A stretch of 64,000 nt of DNA from Scylla paramamosain (Eukaryota > Arthropoda > Malacostraca > Decapoda > Portunidae): contig NC_087151.1 of NCBI RefSeq assembly GCF_035594125.1, forward strand, positions 27,579,521-27,643,520. Direction: 5' to 3'. The notes under the pieces were generated by a model that made no database searches, was not told the origin of the DNA, and saw nothing but the letters and a program-made list of their open reading frames with translations. The position numbers were made by a program, and so were the translations under genes. Below, piece after piece: positions 38,977 to 63,514 of this stretch. The first letter of the stretch is position 1; every line of letters starts with the position of its first letter.

Positions 38977-40289
38977 TTAGCTGCAAAACTTCCATACTCT
39001 ACAGTTTTCAGTAAGATCCTAATTCTCCTTGGTGTAATGAACTGTAGTTGCCTCTGATTGTGTGCTGAGAGTTGTTATGGTTATTCCTTGTTGTCACCCT
39101 GGTCAAATATCCCAGCTGTGCAGCTCTCTACTTACCACCACAAAAAGCTGGAGGACCTCTACCTGTTAATAAGCTTTCTCCTCACTGGTATTGCCATTAT
39201 CACACTTGGTACCATTTTCTGGACCATGATTGACTGTTGTAGTAAGATTTGGAAGGTCAGAAATTTCTTCCATGACTTTTGCATATCCTTCTATGATGAG
39301 TAACTGTTTCCTAGGGAAAGGATACCAGGCACAATGGTGGCAGTACCAGTGACGGGGAAGGAGTATGTTCAATATTAAGTCTTTACTTAATAAATATGTT
39401 ATCAAAGTGGTGGTAGGCAGCAATTGATATTTTTTTTTTTTAACACTTGCAACATGCCCAGTAACCATGATTAGCAGATTTATCTCCATGGTAAACAATG
39501 CAGTTTTACAGTAAGCAGTTGAATGGGTGAGGTGCTAGAGGGGCAAGTTTGTGGTAGGAAGAACGTCACAGTACTCTTCCTTCTCCCAAACTAAAGGTTT
39601 CTTGAGAAGTACTCATAATGGGTGGTTCTCAATCCTTTTACCTGGAGGCAAATATTGAAATGTTTCTATCACAGCTTTTCCCCATGGTAGGTAATTTACT
39701 CAATTCTTACAACAAAAGATAAATTTTCAGTGTTTTTTCTAAAATGCCACAAGTCATGGCAGCTCTATACATTAATGCTGAACTTGATGCATTGTCATGG
39801 AGCACATAAAAAGTTATTCATGCTACTTATAACCCCTTTCAAGATCAACTCTACAGCCATTTTCCTTTCCTTGCTTATATCACCACTACTACTTATGCCT
39901 GTTACCCTTGTCTCAAACTATATCTGACAGCAGTAGAAGGGGAAGTGCCCAACATAGCCTTACTTCCAAAATGAAAATTGTGTGCCATCACATGGCTCAC
40001 TCACATGACCATTCTTAGAGTGCAGCACTTGGTACCCCTGTCCTCTATAATCATGTCCCATCACCATTTTGTAAACACGACATGGCATCTTGATTATTCT
40101 CATCTCTTATTTTATCCATGTGAATCTTCTTAAAAACTGGGAGGCTATTAGTGTATCTGGGATGTTCTCATGCAGCCAACATAAAACTTAGTACATGAAG
40201 TGCTCATACCACACATTCTAAAATTTGTCCCATGAACCTACAAACATCTGAAATTTTAAATTGTCATGTGAAGAATGATTATGTAATCC

Positions 40290-40294
<5 letters not shown>

Positions 40295-40369
<75 letters not shown>
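40295..40369. repeat. (GT)n microsatellite
   Basis: About 37 GT units. Confidence 0.97.
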
Positions 40370-40370
<1 letters not shown>

Positions 40371-41563
40371 CTTCATATATTGCAAATGAATATTAATTTC
40401 GATTTGACATTGTGTAAATGCTCTCAGGTAATGTTTTCCAGGTGATAAAAGAAAAAGTCTGTTAGACACAGAACTAAATCATGTGACTGAGGATTACTTT
40501 CCAACATCCAAAGGTTTCAATATTAAGATAAAATGCATCTTACATTTTTGTCAAAACTGAAGTAAAACCAAATTCTTACATTTTCATAAATTCTGTGGTT
40601 GTTACATCTAAGGCTTCTGTATTTTATAGAAATTATACTTCAGAAAATGAAGCATATAGGTAGGAAAACAGGTGTACATTTATAGCACTTCTTAGAGAAC
40701 ATTTTATAGTTTGAGTATTTTGTTACTTTTCATAACCTGGGCATGACAAGTTGAATATTTGGAGAAAGATGTTTGTGTGGATGGATATGAATGTTTGCTT
40801 GTATGTATGTAGTCTTCTCAGCAAAGCTGAAAATACTTTTTTTTTTTTTTTTTTTTTTTTTTAATAAATTTATACCTGTATGTAGTCAATATTTGGTTGC
40901 ACAACTTTTGAACATACATGTTTAGTAGCCAAGTCAGAGCATCAATTGTTACAACATGTTTAGTTTTTATATACAAAATATTTCAAGGGTAGTATGATCC
41001 ACCTTCCTCATATGGCATGAACTTTGAATTTCAGCATTAAATGCATATACATACTGTATAAGCCTCTAATTTCTGTGTAAGTCAGCCCTCCAAATAAATA
41101 ATATCTAATGACTTCTTGCTGATTCTTATCAATGTCATATATAAATAGGTATAACATTTACTCCACTGATTCTTCATGTACAAACTTAGAATTGATGTTA
41201 AAAGAAATTCCTTATGTGAAGACATTTGCAACTTGGTACACTCTCCTCTTGATCTACTCAAATAAAGCAAGTAACAATTGTACAGTAAAATTGCAATAAC
41301 TTGTGCTTCAGTAATTCATAGTTTGGGGTAATATTATAAAGGCTCATGAAAAAGATAAGCAAGGATACTAAAATAAGTGTGGTAAGAAAAAAAAAATTGA
41401 GTACCAGTGGTCTGAGCATTGTGAATAGTTGCTGATGTGTCAAACAAGTTAGTCTCTTGTTGATCTGGCAGGACCTACTGGTTGGCTAAGTCCTTGGGCA
41501 GTGACAGGAGCCATTCTTAGCTTCATGTTCCATGTGATGGACTGTCTCTTACCACCACCAGTC

Positions 41564-41564
<1 letters not shown>

Positions 41565-41602
<38 letters not shown>
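41565..41602. repeat. poly(T) run
   Basis: About 38 T. It may be the tail of a minus-strand retroposon, but no body was recognised next to it. A similar run lies at 40838-40862. Confidence 0.9.
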
Positions 41603-42769
41603 CAATGTAGCATTTGAATGGATATTATTTTCTATTTCAGTTTAATCATAACCCAGTAGTGTACTTATAAAGTATGCTTCACCAGTTTAATTTGATGGTA
41701 TATTACAGGTGTGTTTACACTCCTGATCTCAAGTTCTATATCTGGTTTTTACCAAGGTTTTATGCAACTTAATTGGTTTATACATATTCATAGAACAGAA
41801 TCACAGGTATTACTCTTTATGGGAATATACAATTAATATTACACAAAATTAATTTCATGTTTATCATTGATGAACCTAACCTCAAGTAAACTGCAAGGTG
41901 AGTGTACATACATATGTGATCCAAAGTTCCTGCAATACTTAATAACTTAAAGGTAAAAACTTACCTTACTATTGTCACCTCCCAAGTAGAAATCATCCAG
42001 GGAGTACTCCATTGAAGAACTCTCAGGAAAAAGGAATGTAAAACAATGCAAGCAGCATACATCATAACAAGAAGAATGAATGATCTGAGGAAAGAGTTTG
42101 TGCATATAATATAAGCCACACACAAGTGTCTATCAGTATGGTAGTCAAAAGGCAAGGTGAGCACCAACCAACAGACAAGTTACCTGAGTGATCTAGTGGC
42201 TGAGTTACAAGGAGTATGGGAGTAAAATATTGCTACACCTTCCAGTCCATACACTCTTGAGGCAACTGATGAAACAAGAGAACCAAGTCTTGCTTCATCC
42301 TGCTTCCTCTCACTAGTGCATATTTTACACACATCTGGTTTAACATACAAAGACAAACACTGCCATTACAAAGCATGCCAGTCTGAGCACTTTCCTTGGA
42401 ATTTTGCCACCATTATGATATATGGTAGACAATATACAAAAAATATATTGATATTTTTTTCTAAGGTTTAACAACTTTCTTGCTTAAATGTACAAGAATC
42501 CACACTGGTCATTTGTTGTCATGTGTTGTGTTTGTTTGTCATGGCAGACACATTATAATCATAAAGACCCACAGAAAGTGTGGAATGTAGGACCTAATGT
42601 GTGGTTAGGTGTGCTGAGTATTTCCACATCTACCAGCCTACCACATACTTGACTCACTTTGCTAATATGTGACAATTCTCCCTGGTGATCCAATCACCAT
42701 AGGTTGTACACAGTACATCTATGCTACACAAAATATATAATATTAACACCTGAATTTTTCTGTTCCATT

Positions 42770-43215
42770 CACTCCAAAGCAACTCAACCACAGCTTAGGA
42801 TAGGGTCATGTTTTGGGATTGATTCACTGGTTTCAGTACAGTAGATACTACCCATGAATATCATGACAACAAATGGAAACAACCATATCAAAGTTTTTAA
42901 GACCATATGAATTTCTGTAGCATCCATTACAGCTTTAATGCAAGACAGTGCACCATGGCATAATCTGGCAAGCAAATCAGGGTCTCTAAGTGGTTAGAGA
43001 ATTTTCTAGACATGAATCCCATTGAGAGGCCATAGTCTCACATGAAACTTTAGCTACAGGAAAGTAACACCTGTTTAATTCCCTTTAATTCCTTGCCTTC
43101 CTGAAGCCATCAAACACACCTGGTTGATTGATACTGATCATCACTATAAGAGGACCTTATTGACTCCATGATGTGAATTGTGCAAGCTGTGGTGGCCACA
43201 CTTTTTTTTTTCCCC
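42770..43215 (+). mobile_element. Tc1/mariner transposase C-terminal remnant
   Basis: Plus-strand text MQDSAPWHNLASKSGS at about 42937 corresponds to the QDNAPCH block, LDMNPIERP at about 43006 to SPDLNPIE, and EDLIDSM..VQAVVA at about 43150 to the C-terminal motif. Stops are present in all frames. Confidence 0.8.
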
Positions 43216-43449
43216 ACCTTCCAAATTGCAGACTTCCTGTGGGTGCTATACAAGCATGACATTACATCATATTGTTGCTTAATGACTAAATACATCATAC
43301 ACAGAAAAAAGAGGGGATGGTGGTTGGTGTGAGCTGTCACTATGCTAAGTTTCCTCAAGACTGATGTGGATGCAAGTGACACTGGATGTTTGTGCATGCA
43401 TATGAGTTTGTTAGAGGAATAAAGAGAAGAGAAAAATTTTAACTGATAT

Positions 43450-45230
43450 TAAGAAGTATCTTCGGTTTTGCTAAAGTATTGTTGGATAATATGAATCCTT
43501 GCATTGGGAATGTAATAGCTGAAAGTGTAGTTAGTATGCATGGTGTGCTATGGAAAATAAGAATAAAAATTATGAAAAAAATGGTAGGGATAAGCAATGA
43601 GTGAGACTTAGTGACTTGAAATACTTTAAGAAGGATGATGGGGGAGGGTAATGATAAGTGTAACCACTATCTGGAGGAAAGCTAAGAACAGTAATGGGAA
43701 GGATGGTAGCAAGGCAAGTAAACTGTGACAAAGAGGTTTTGACAAAAAAATTCTGACAAAAAAGAAAAAGCAATAGAGTAACCACAGGAAGTTAGAATGA
43801 GTGTTGAATGCAACAAAGTAGCTTTGTAGATGAAATTACAATTGTCTTATGATGGAGTCTGCAGATCTTTGTGGTTTGAGGAAAGTGGGGTAAAGAAGGG
43901 AAATGAATGGTGGAGTGAAAAAATAGCTATATTTGAGAAATGTGCATGTGACACTGATGGACATGAATACTAGAGAATGCAACCAAATACCACTTTGAAA
44001 CATAACTAAATACTCAATACATTACAGAAATACTAATTTTAACTAGATACTACTTACAATACTCTAAAAGTGTAGCTACTATCTACATTTTCAACTACAT
44101 TCAAAATATTTTTATGTGTTAATTATAATTATATCAGCATGGATCTTTTGAATTTGTAAATTAAAATTTTCACCATAATGCATTTGACCACAACATATAA
44201 AAAGTATGCAAAATTTGAACAACATCAGCAAGACATCTGGGAATAACCAGTTCAGATATGTTCAGAATAAGTAATAATTTATGAGAAGCTTACTTTACCA
44301 TTTAATTTCACAGGCAAGCCGTAGACACTTTTTAATCATCACAATTAGATGATCTAAGGTTCTAAAGAAGGTATTAAGTACATATGGCTTATTAATTCAG
44401 CACACACAATACACATTGATGCTATAATGGGCAACAACATGTACCCATATGAAAATGACCTTGGTTCATTTGTGCAAGTGAACAGGAATCATTTGATTTA
44501 TGCAATATATTTGCAAAAGTATTTGAAAAATTGTTTGAAATGCAAAAAACATCTCTATGAAATGTATTGAAATGCTGTATTTAATTATACAGCAAAAAAA
44601 AAAAAATTAAAATACAGCAGAGTAATCCTTCAATTAATCAAACTAATTGCGGAGAAGGATGGCCAATTTACCCAATAATTCAGGCTAGATATGGGTCAGA
44701 TGTCCACTGCCTAAACTGAATTATGTTTGTTACATTAAGATCTTTGTTCAGTCTGATGTCCAGTGCCTAAGTGAATGATTTCTGGAAGCCATTTTCTAAT
44801 GTGTAGGATAGAAACAGAGAACTGGACAATGCACATAGCACAAGGCATGAGAGTGCAGCAAGACTTACATCCACACAACAGCAATGGCCAGGTATAAACT
44901 GAACAGGTTGGCAGTGCACAGGCAACTAGATTTTTTCACATTAGACTGCCCAAAGCATGCACTGAATTCAACAAATGTCAATATCTATTCAACTATCCTT
45001 GCCTTTGTCTCATTCAACTGAGAGTTGTTCAGATTGTGACAAAGGTTTGCTTTATCCAAGATTTCAAGGGATTACTTTATTTATATACAACTTGTATTAA
45101 AATACATATTTATGTATTTCCCAAACATATTTCTGCCCATCTCTGGCATGTGAAGTGTGGATGTTGAGGAGGGATTAGTTATATGATATGAAAGTAACAG
45201 TAACCAAGCAAAAAAAGTTTAGTGTAATGC

Positions 45231-45317
<87 letters not shown>

Positions 45318-46640
45318 GACAAATTTCTTAGAAAAATAAATAAATGCTTTGGAGGGAAGTGAAGGACAAGCATAATGATAAACTGGGGAAAGAAGAGAGT
45401 ATGGAAGCCAAGGAAGGTAGAATGCTGTGGTAATGAGATGGACAGATAATTTTCAGGGGTTGGTAGATGCAAAGGAATACAAAGAACCTGAAATTGCAAC
45501 AGGAATGAAACAAAGGAATGAAGGTGTTAGGAGAATTAAGTGAATCCTTGACCATGACTAAACTGGGAAAAAAAAAACTGTGGATATGGACGGATTTGCA
45601 GTCAGTGTATCAAGAGTGATGGCATAACAGTGGTTGTGTGGTTAGTAAGATCATTAAATGTTTGTTTCATGAGCAGTAAGGTGTAGGATGATTGGGAGAG
45701 TGTCTTATGCCAAAAACAGTGCAGTGAAAAGTATGAAGGTTAAATTTTAAGGATAGAAGTCTCTTGGTATTGTAAAGTTTATAGTAAAATGTTTGTTAAG
45801 AGGGTTAGAGAAAGGGACTGATTTGTAATGAACAGTGTGGCACGCATGAAAATGTGAAAAGTACTTAGCTAAGAGTATGTACTTGTACTTTCAGCATTCA
45901 TGGATTTATAGATTATAGACACCATGACATGTTGTGAATCACTGTGATATTAAATCAGCTAGGCAACAGATTTTTAAAGATGAAAAGTTTTTTGTGCATA
46001 TAAAAACATGTTAGAGCATGACTAACTGATTTCCCATCTATCCTGAGCTGCAGCTGTTATGTATCCACTGTTCTTTAATGTTTAAATGGAAGGTTTTATA
46101 AGGATGAGTGTGATATCTGGTGGATAAAGATTTGAGTCTTTTGAATGCCTATGGTAAATAAGGGAACCACATACTATTCCCTGATGATATCTGAGTCAAG
46201 AGAGATTGATAAAGCAAGGAAATTGGAATGGTGTGTGAAATAAGGAAATGAAATAAGAAAGAGAGAGAGGTGAGAAAGAGGATGTACAAATTTTTATGTA
46301 AATAAATAAATGCTTTGGTGGGAGGTAAGTAAATGCAAAAAGAGGATATAATGTAACTTTGAGTAATAACTTGCTTAAAGAGGTAGACTGGGAAATGCCT
46401 GTTGTTCTATATGGAGGAAAAGGTGTAAAGATGGTTTACACTGAATAAAACAAGTATGTAGAAATGGATTAGAAGTATGTTTAGATGTAAGTCAGTTGAA
46501 AATATTGTAAAAAGGCAAGACCATAAGAATGACATGTTACCAGCTGCATTGTATGGTCTGAAAAATGGAATATGGCATCAGAAAAGAAGGGGACACCAAA
46601 TGTAATGACTGTGAAAAAAGATAATAAATAAAAAATAAAT
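43450..46640 (+). mobile_element. decayed RTE-like non-LTR retrotransposon
   Basis: Fragments in several frames keep the order expected of an endonuclease/reverse transcriptase ORF. NEWWSEKI at 43902 is the linker after the endonuclease. DMDGF at about 45585 and DDWESVLC at about 45687 are in the finger region. Then come IVKFIVKMFVKRVRE-like text, a PDD remnant at about 46180, and a thumb with LPAALYGLKN-like text near 46550. Stops and shifts are everywhere and a (GA)n tract splits it. The family assignment is by motif order only. Confidence 0.6.
45233..45314. repeat. (GA)n tract inside decayed RTE-like element
   Basis: About 41 GA units. Confidence 0.97.
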
Positions 46641-46676
46641 AAATAAATAAAAATTAATTAATTAAATAAATAGGTA
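46620..46676. repeat. (AAAT)n tail-like repeat
   Basis: AAAT and AATT units right after the last RTE-like coding debris, which fits a retroelement 3' tail. Confidence 0.85.
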
Positions 46677-47253
46677 AAAAGAATGGCTGCCTAGGGCAGG
46701 AGAATGGAAGCCTGAGAATGCATAAATCAGACACTGTGTTAAGCATCTTTTTAGGAAAATTACCTACATCTGGTCCAATTAGCAAGTCAAATCAGGTGTA
46801 AAAAGAAGTAAACCACAACTGTTGTCTAGCCATGACATGGAGAGGCCCACGTATGCTTGCACAACTGTCTCTTGTGTATGGATAATTGACAAGGATCTGC
46901 TCTCTCTCACCTAATAGAGGCCCAGGAACCAGATGGAATTTAGTTTCCTTTTAGGGAATGTCTGAATGTGTGTGTGTGTGTGTGTGTGTGTGACAGTGCC
47001 TTTTCTCAGTCAGCCATTTAACAAGGAAACTTGCACTAATGGCATAATCACTCTTAAGATACCAGACACTTCAAATGTAGGTAAATTTTCCTCACTGTTA
47101 GAATGAGTATTTATCTACTTATCTTATTCCACCACTCCTTACATCTCCTTAAGTCCTACCTTTTGCTCTGTATACTCTACTTTATTAATTTATTTTTATT
47201 TTTTTGGTGGAGGAGGTGATGAATCATAAATTACCTGAAAATACTGAATGACA

Positions 47254-47259
47254 TTTATT
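47254..47259 (-). promoter_or_regulatory. candidate poly(A) signal of OGFOD3
   Basis: Read on the minus strand this is AATAAA, about 240 nt beyond the stop codon. The region is AT-rich and other hexamers exist nearby, so the choice is tentative. Confidence 0.35.
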
Positions 47260-47498
47260 CATAAGGTGGTAAGCTTTAGAAGTAAAATATTTCTTAATTA
47301 AATTTGCACTACAACTTAAACATCATAAATTATATTATACAAAATTAAGTTTATATATGAACAAATAAGGAATGTATAAGGAATATTTGAACAAGATATT
47401 CACATTTTTGTGAAACAAAACAAAAATATTTAAAACCCACACTGCCTTACAAAGCACACCAGAAAATATAAAAATATTAAGAAAACACTGAAATACAG

Positions 47499-58796
<11,298 letters not shown>

Positions 58797-59181
58797 GATG
58801 ACACACTCAATAAATAACTTAACCACAACTTGTCTTCGTGCTCATGTGTTTGGCTATGTATCTCTCCTGGATTCTGGAAAGAAAAAATCATAATCCCATT
58901 TTCTACAATCAACAGGTTGAGGGGTTTACTCTCAATAGCTCAAGAGAAAATGTAATAATGAAAAAAGTTAATTTGGAAAAATCAACATTATGTACAGTCA
59001 GCTTGCTACTTGATGAAGCACCTTTTGTACCTATATTTCTAACAAAAGCTACACCTGTCATCTTTTTTTCATCCCAGCTGTCATTAACTTGAGATGCCTC
59101 TGACATGTATCTTGGGCCTATTTTCTTCCTCTTCCCCTCTGCATCCCTTTCCTTTTCCTCTCTTCATCCCCCTTGCTTCTT

Positions 59182-59187
<6 letters not shown>

Positions 59188-59251
<64 letters not shown>
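59188..59251. repeat. (TC)n tract
   Basis: About 32 TC units, preceded by a looser pyrimidine-rich stretch from about 59120. Confidence 0.96.
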
Positions 59252-59253
<2 letters not shown>

Positions 59254-59407
59254 CAATTAAATTTATTTCATAAATTAAAAAAACAATACTTATGGGTCTT
59301 TTCTAATGGCAGTCCAGTTACTAAACAAAGGTAGGTATAATGTAATCTAAGTTGTTCCTCAAACTCATGATACAAGAGACAGGATAGCATCTTGAAGGCT
59401 TTATCCT

Positions 59408-59706
<299 letters not shown>

Positions 59707-59849
59707 GAGAAGCATGGGGAATAGGGAGAGACAGGAAGGGAATGTAGAGAGGGAGAGTAGAAAAGGCACGCATAAGATACATGTCAAATGGCATAATGAG
59801 AAGAATCCAGTGGGGCCATTCATAATCTCTGGACTGGTCTAGTGAAGAG

Positions 59850-59945
59850 GTCTTAGGGGGAGATGTGAGGGTTGTCACCAAGAGGTGACTGTTAGCATGT
59901 CTGCTCATCAAGTGGAAGGTCCTGGGTTCAATTCCCAGGTGAACC
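59850..59945 (+). mobile_element. tRNA-derived SINE head (second type)
   Basis: GTTAGCATGTCTGCTCATC followed by TGGGTTCAATTCCCAGG matches the D-arm to T-arm order of a tRNA, with B-box-like GGTTCAATTCC at 59925-59935. The 5' acceptor part is degenerate, so it is not called as a functional tRNA. It leads directly into a minisatellite. Confidence 0.6.
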
Positions 59946-60250
59946 CTCTACTCTAATGGAACTCTATAAAGTTGAAGTTATGGTTAGGAACTCCATAAGT
60001 TAGTATTAAGATTAGGAATCCTGTAGTGTTAGAGTAACAGTTATGAACCCTATAGCTGGATAATAGTTAAGGTTAGGAACCCAGTGGGGGTTAGAATTAG
60101 GAATGAAAGTCCCATAGATCTAGCAATTGAAGTTGCTGTAGAGTTGTTTAGAGTTTTGGGATAGTAACCCCATAGGGTTAGAGTTGGAGCTAGGAACCCT
60201 GCAAGGTTACAGTTAGGATTAGGAATTATACAAGATCAGTAGGGTTAGTT
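59946..60250. repeat. degenerate minisatellite with TTAGG cores
   Basis: Roughly 25-30 bp units variants of GGTTAGGAACCCxATAG and GGGTTAGAGTTAG recur about ten times. The units drift and contain small indels. Confidence 0.65.
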
Positions 60251-60928
60251 TTTGTTCAAACACATTAATTTTTTCACTCAAGTTTTTCTTTCTTTTAATG
60301 GTCTTTGTATGACAAAACCTGTTGTAAACTGGTTTCTGCATTTTTTTTTTTACCTAATTATTCTCTTCATCACAGCTTCACCCACTATCACATTCTAAAT
60401 ATCAGTATAGATAAAAACACAACAAAATTAAATGGATTAATGAACTAAAGTAGGGACTGACCACACTGGCTTATAAAATGTCCCTCACTGTCACGCAGCC
60501 CAAGGACCAACATATTATGACTTCACTGGTCCTGCATGGGCAAACCTTCTCAAACTCCCTCCTGAGCAGTGTTAAATAGCATATACACTTGCTTTGTACA
60601 CACTAAAATCAGTTTCCATATTTTTGGGGCATTGGTAAAGTTATAATGTTAAATAGCGATATTGTATGAAACATATTTAATAACTGTGAAAGCCAGTTAG
60701 TACCTACGTTTTCAACAAGAACTGATGGTTAGGAAAAAAGTGACAAAACTGCAATTTTATATGAACATAAAGGAAAAAAATACACATTCACTACTTTCTC
60801 AACTCACAGGCCGAAAGCCTCTTCGCCTTGCCACAAGATTAACCGTGAAGACACCTTTCCATCAATAGGACTCAAACTGAATGATTACCTTAATTTTCTT
60901 TATCTGTTCTCTTTGATCCACAACTCAC

Positions 60929-61015
60929 CGTACTAACAATTTCCACGGTGGTGGACTGGTCCAGTCCAGTTCAGCAGTGGGAGTGGGATTGCTTTTGTAA
61001 CGGCTCCCACTTATG
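60929..61015 (-). promoter_or_regulatory. candidate noncoding first exon / promoter region of OGFOD3
   Basis: On the minus strand the sequence ends in GTTAGTACG followed by a strong GTGAGT donor at 60928. It is less AT-rich than its surroundings and has no long reading frame. An AG acceptor with a pyrimidine tract at about 58877, just upstream of the OGFOD3 ATG, would receive it. The link is inferred from splice signals only. The 5' boundary is a guess. Confidence 0.3.
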
Positions 61016-61082
61016 TAGTAATGTCTTGTTTTGTCAGTCTTTTAATCTTGTCTTTTTCTTTATCTTTTCTTCCAAATTTGTG

Positions 61083-61277
<195 letters not shown>

Positions 61278-61715
61278 CAGTTGGTGGTGGAGGGAATGGT
61301 GTGAGGTGTGTTAGGTAGCCTGGCACAACGTGACAATACAGTTGACAGGCGGGGAAATAAGGGTCGCTGTTGTGCTGAATCGCTCCCAGATCAATTTTTT
61401 TTTTTTCCCGGGAAATCCCACTGCGTATGGGCACAATATCGAGGAGAGCATCAAAACATAGCCCAGGTATTTTATATATTTTACGTATTATCAACTACTC
61501 ATTGAGGTTTTCTTGACAAATTACTATTGCTTCATTGTATGTGGATATGTTAGGATAGGAGTGGAGAAAGTAAACAATGGTGAGTGAAAACAGAGCACCA
61601 AAACTTACTCCCTGTGCAAATGTAGTCTTGCCACCATATCACCTGGTCCTCTTGCATGGTTGGGTCCCCTTAGTCAAAACCTGACCAGCTAACAAGCACT
61701 CAAAATTCAAATACA

Positions 61716-61745
61716 GTACCTTTGGTACTGGGGTACCAAAGGTAC
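61716..61745. repeat. perfect 13-bp inverted repeat with 4-nt loop
   Basis: GTACCTTTGGTAC, then TGGG, then GTACCAAAGGTAC. It would form a stable hairpin on either strand. No gene context explains it. Confidence 0.85.
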
Positions 61746-62121
61746 CCCAGTTCCACAAACACAAACATCTAGATGGACAAAAGGACGAATAGAACTGGTC
61801 ATGTATCTATAGTAGTGTTTGTAACATATAAATGTGCATGACATGTACATGTACTTCCTCCTCCGCATCTCCAAAGCTAGACACCGACAAACAGACTGGT
61901 CGAAACACACACACACACACACCCAGGGACCCAACACTGAGGCGGAGTTGAAGTGGGAGAGAAGTATGGTGAGGAGGGACACGAGGGGTAGTAGGGGGCA
62001 GCATTAAATATGGGGGCGCTGCCCCCTTAAGATACGCCACTGTGTTTGTGTTTGGGAAGCATTAGTCTTAACTCATTTGCAGTGTTTTATTTTCTTGCTT
62101 TTTATTTTTTTTTCCTTCCTG

Positions 62122-62153
62122 TTATTATTATTATTATTATTTTAGGTAGTCGT

Positions 62154-62205
<52 letters not shown>
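62122..62205. repeat. (ATT)n and (TC)n microsatellites
   Basis: About 7 ATT units at 62122-62142, and about 23 TC units at 62159-62205 after a short gap. Confidence 0.95.
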
Positions 62206-62209
<4 letters not shown>

Positions 62210-62559
62210 GCCGTAACATATATAACCTAATGTAATGCCCAGAATAGCGCCATAGTGAAGTGGTGACTGGTTAGTTACCGGGGTGTGATGCCAGTGAGTT
62301 GACATAAGCGGGAAGGTAGGTGGGGAGGGGATGGGGAAGATATTATTTGACATAATTTTATAACATGTCAGCTTTTGCCGGTGCTGTGCGAAATCCTTGA
62401 GCTGCGATAATACTGTTGACTCGAGAGAAATCCTGAGCTACCTTTAACATCAAAATTAAGATCAAGAAGCACGTGGTTTAGAGAAATCTCTAGGTTCCTT
62501 GCACGTGCATGCCCAGGCTGTGAGGCTGCGAGACCGACTGCCATTTGTAAAACATGGAG

Positions 62560-63430
62560 GCTTCCCCGATATAGAGACGTAGTGACAGCAGAGTTCTATG
62601 CCCTCCACCAAGCCCCGATCTTCCTATTATTATCAAATGATGTTTCGAGGTATAGCCTTTGCAACGGCACCCCTTTTATCCTCAGTCTCATCCACACCAC
62701 CCATCAAGAAAGCCAAGCTGTCATTTACATAGACTCATTCCTCCCTACATCTTATCTTTCGTCATTTGCTTTCCTCCACAGCTCTGGTTAATATAGAGGA
62801 CTCTCCACCTCACTACAGGGGATGGGAGATCATTTTCCGATCTTGCATTAGGGAAATGGCATTGCTGACACTGCTGCCAAGATGGCCTTGTCGGACGTAA
62901 ACATCACACAGCTTCCCCTTCCTCTTTCCACCGCAAGACGCCTCCCTCAGCTCTCAGGTGAGCCAATCCTTCTGAGACAACACAATAGTGACGTTTTCTG
63001 CACCACGTCTATGGGCCAGTACCGCAGGGACCTCTCCCCACACCTGTGGGTGAGGAAACAGTCCCGTATGCTAGATGTAGCTCTTACCCGTCTCTTCACA
63101 CATTGTTCAACTGAAGGTGCCGTTGAAAAGCCAATTCCTTTCGTCAAACAGCAACAACAACCTGCATCGCCTGTGCCTGGCCCCAGATCCTCAGTGTCCC
63201 TGGTACAGAAACACATAATAAACAACAGAACTCTTCCTGTTGCAGTGCCCCCGCTTCCACTCACATGGTGCCTTGCTACGCAGACAGTTCCTAGCCCTGT
63301 GGTCGCCAGCTTTGATCTGCCCATCTTGCTGGTGCAGGCGTCCATCCCTCACAACGGTCAGCTGTGATCCGCCTCACATTTGTCTTCCATAAAAAGTCAG
63401 GTCAGCTGCCACGCCTGTGATCGTATTGTT
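62560..63430 (+). mobile_element. 3' part of an RNase H-bearing non-LTR retrotransposon (pseudogene)
   Basis: The text runs TAEFYALHQAP, ESQAVIYIDSF (RNase H core) and GNGIADTAAKMALSDVN (end of RNase H), then SMGQYRRDLSPHLWVRKQSR and DVALTRL. After a frame change another frame gives DPQCPWYRNT, ELFLLQCPRFHSH (a Cys-His C-terminal knuckle), and a third gives SFDLPILLVQASI. This order is that of ORF2 C-termini in I/R1-type elements with RNase H. Frameshifts and two in-frame stops show decay. No reverse transcriptase is seen upstream, so the copy is 5'-truncated. It is richer in CpG than the rest of the window, which suggests a younger insertion. Confidence 0.85.
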
Positions 63431-63513
63431 ACGAAAACGGTAGGATCTTAACTGTCCGGATTCACCCGGCATTGACGCTACCCAAGACGCGTCACTACTT
63501 GTCAGGATATTGG

Positions 63514-63514
<1 letters not shown>

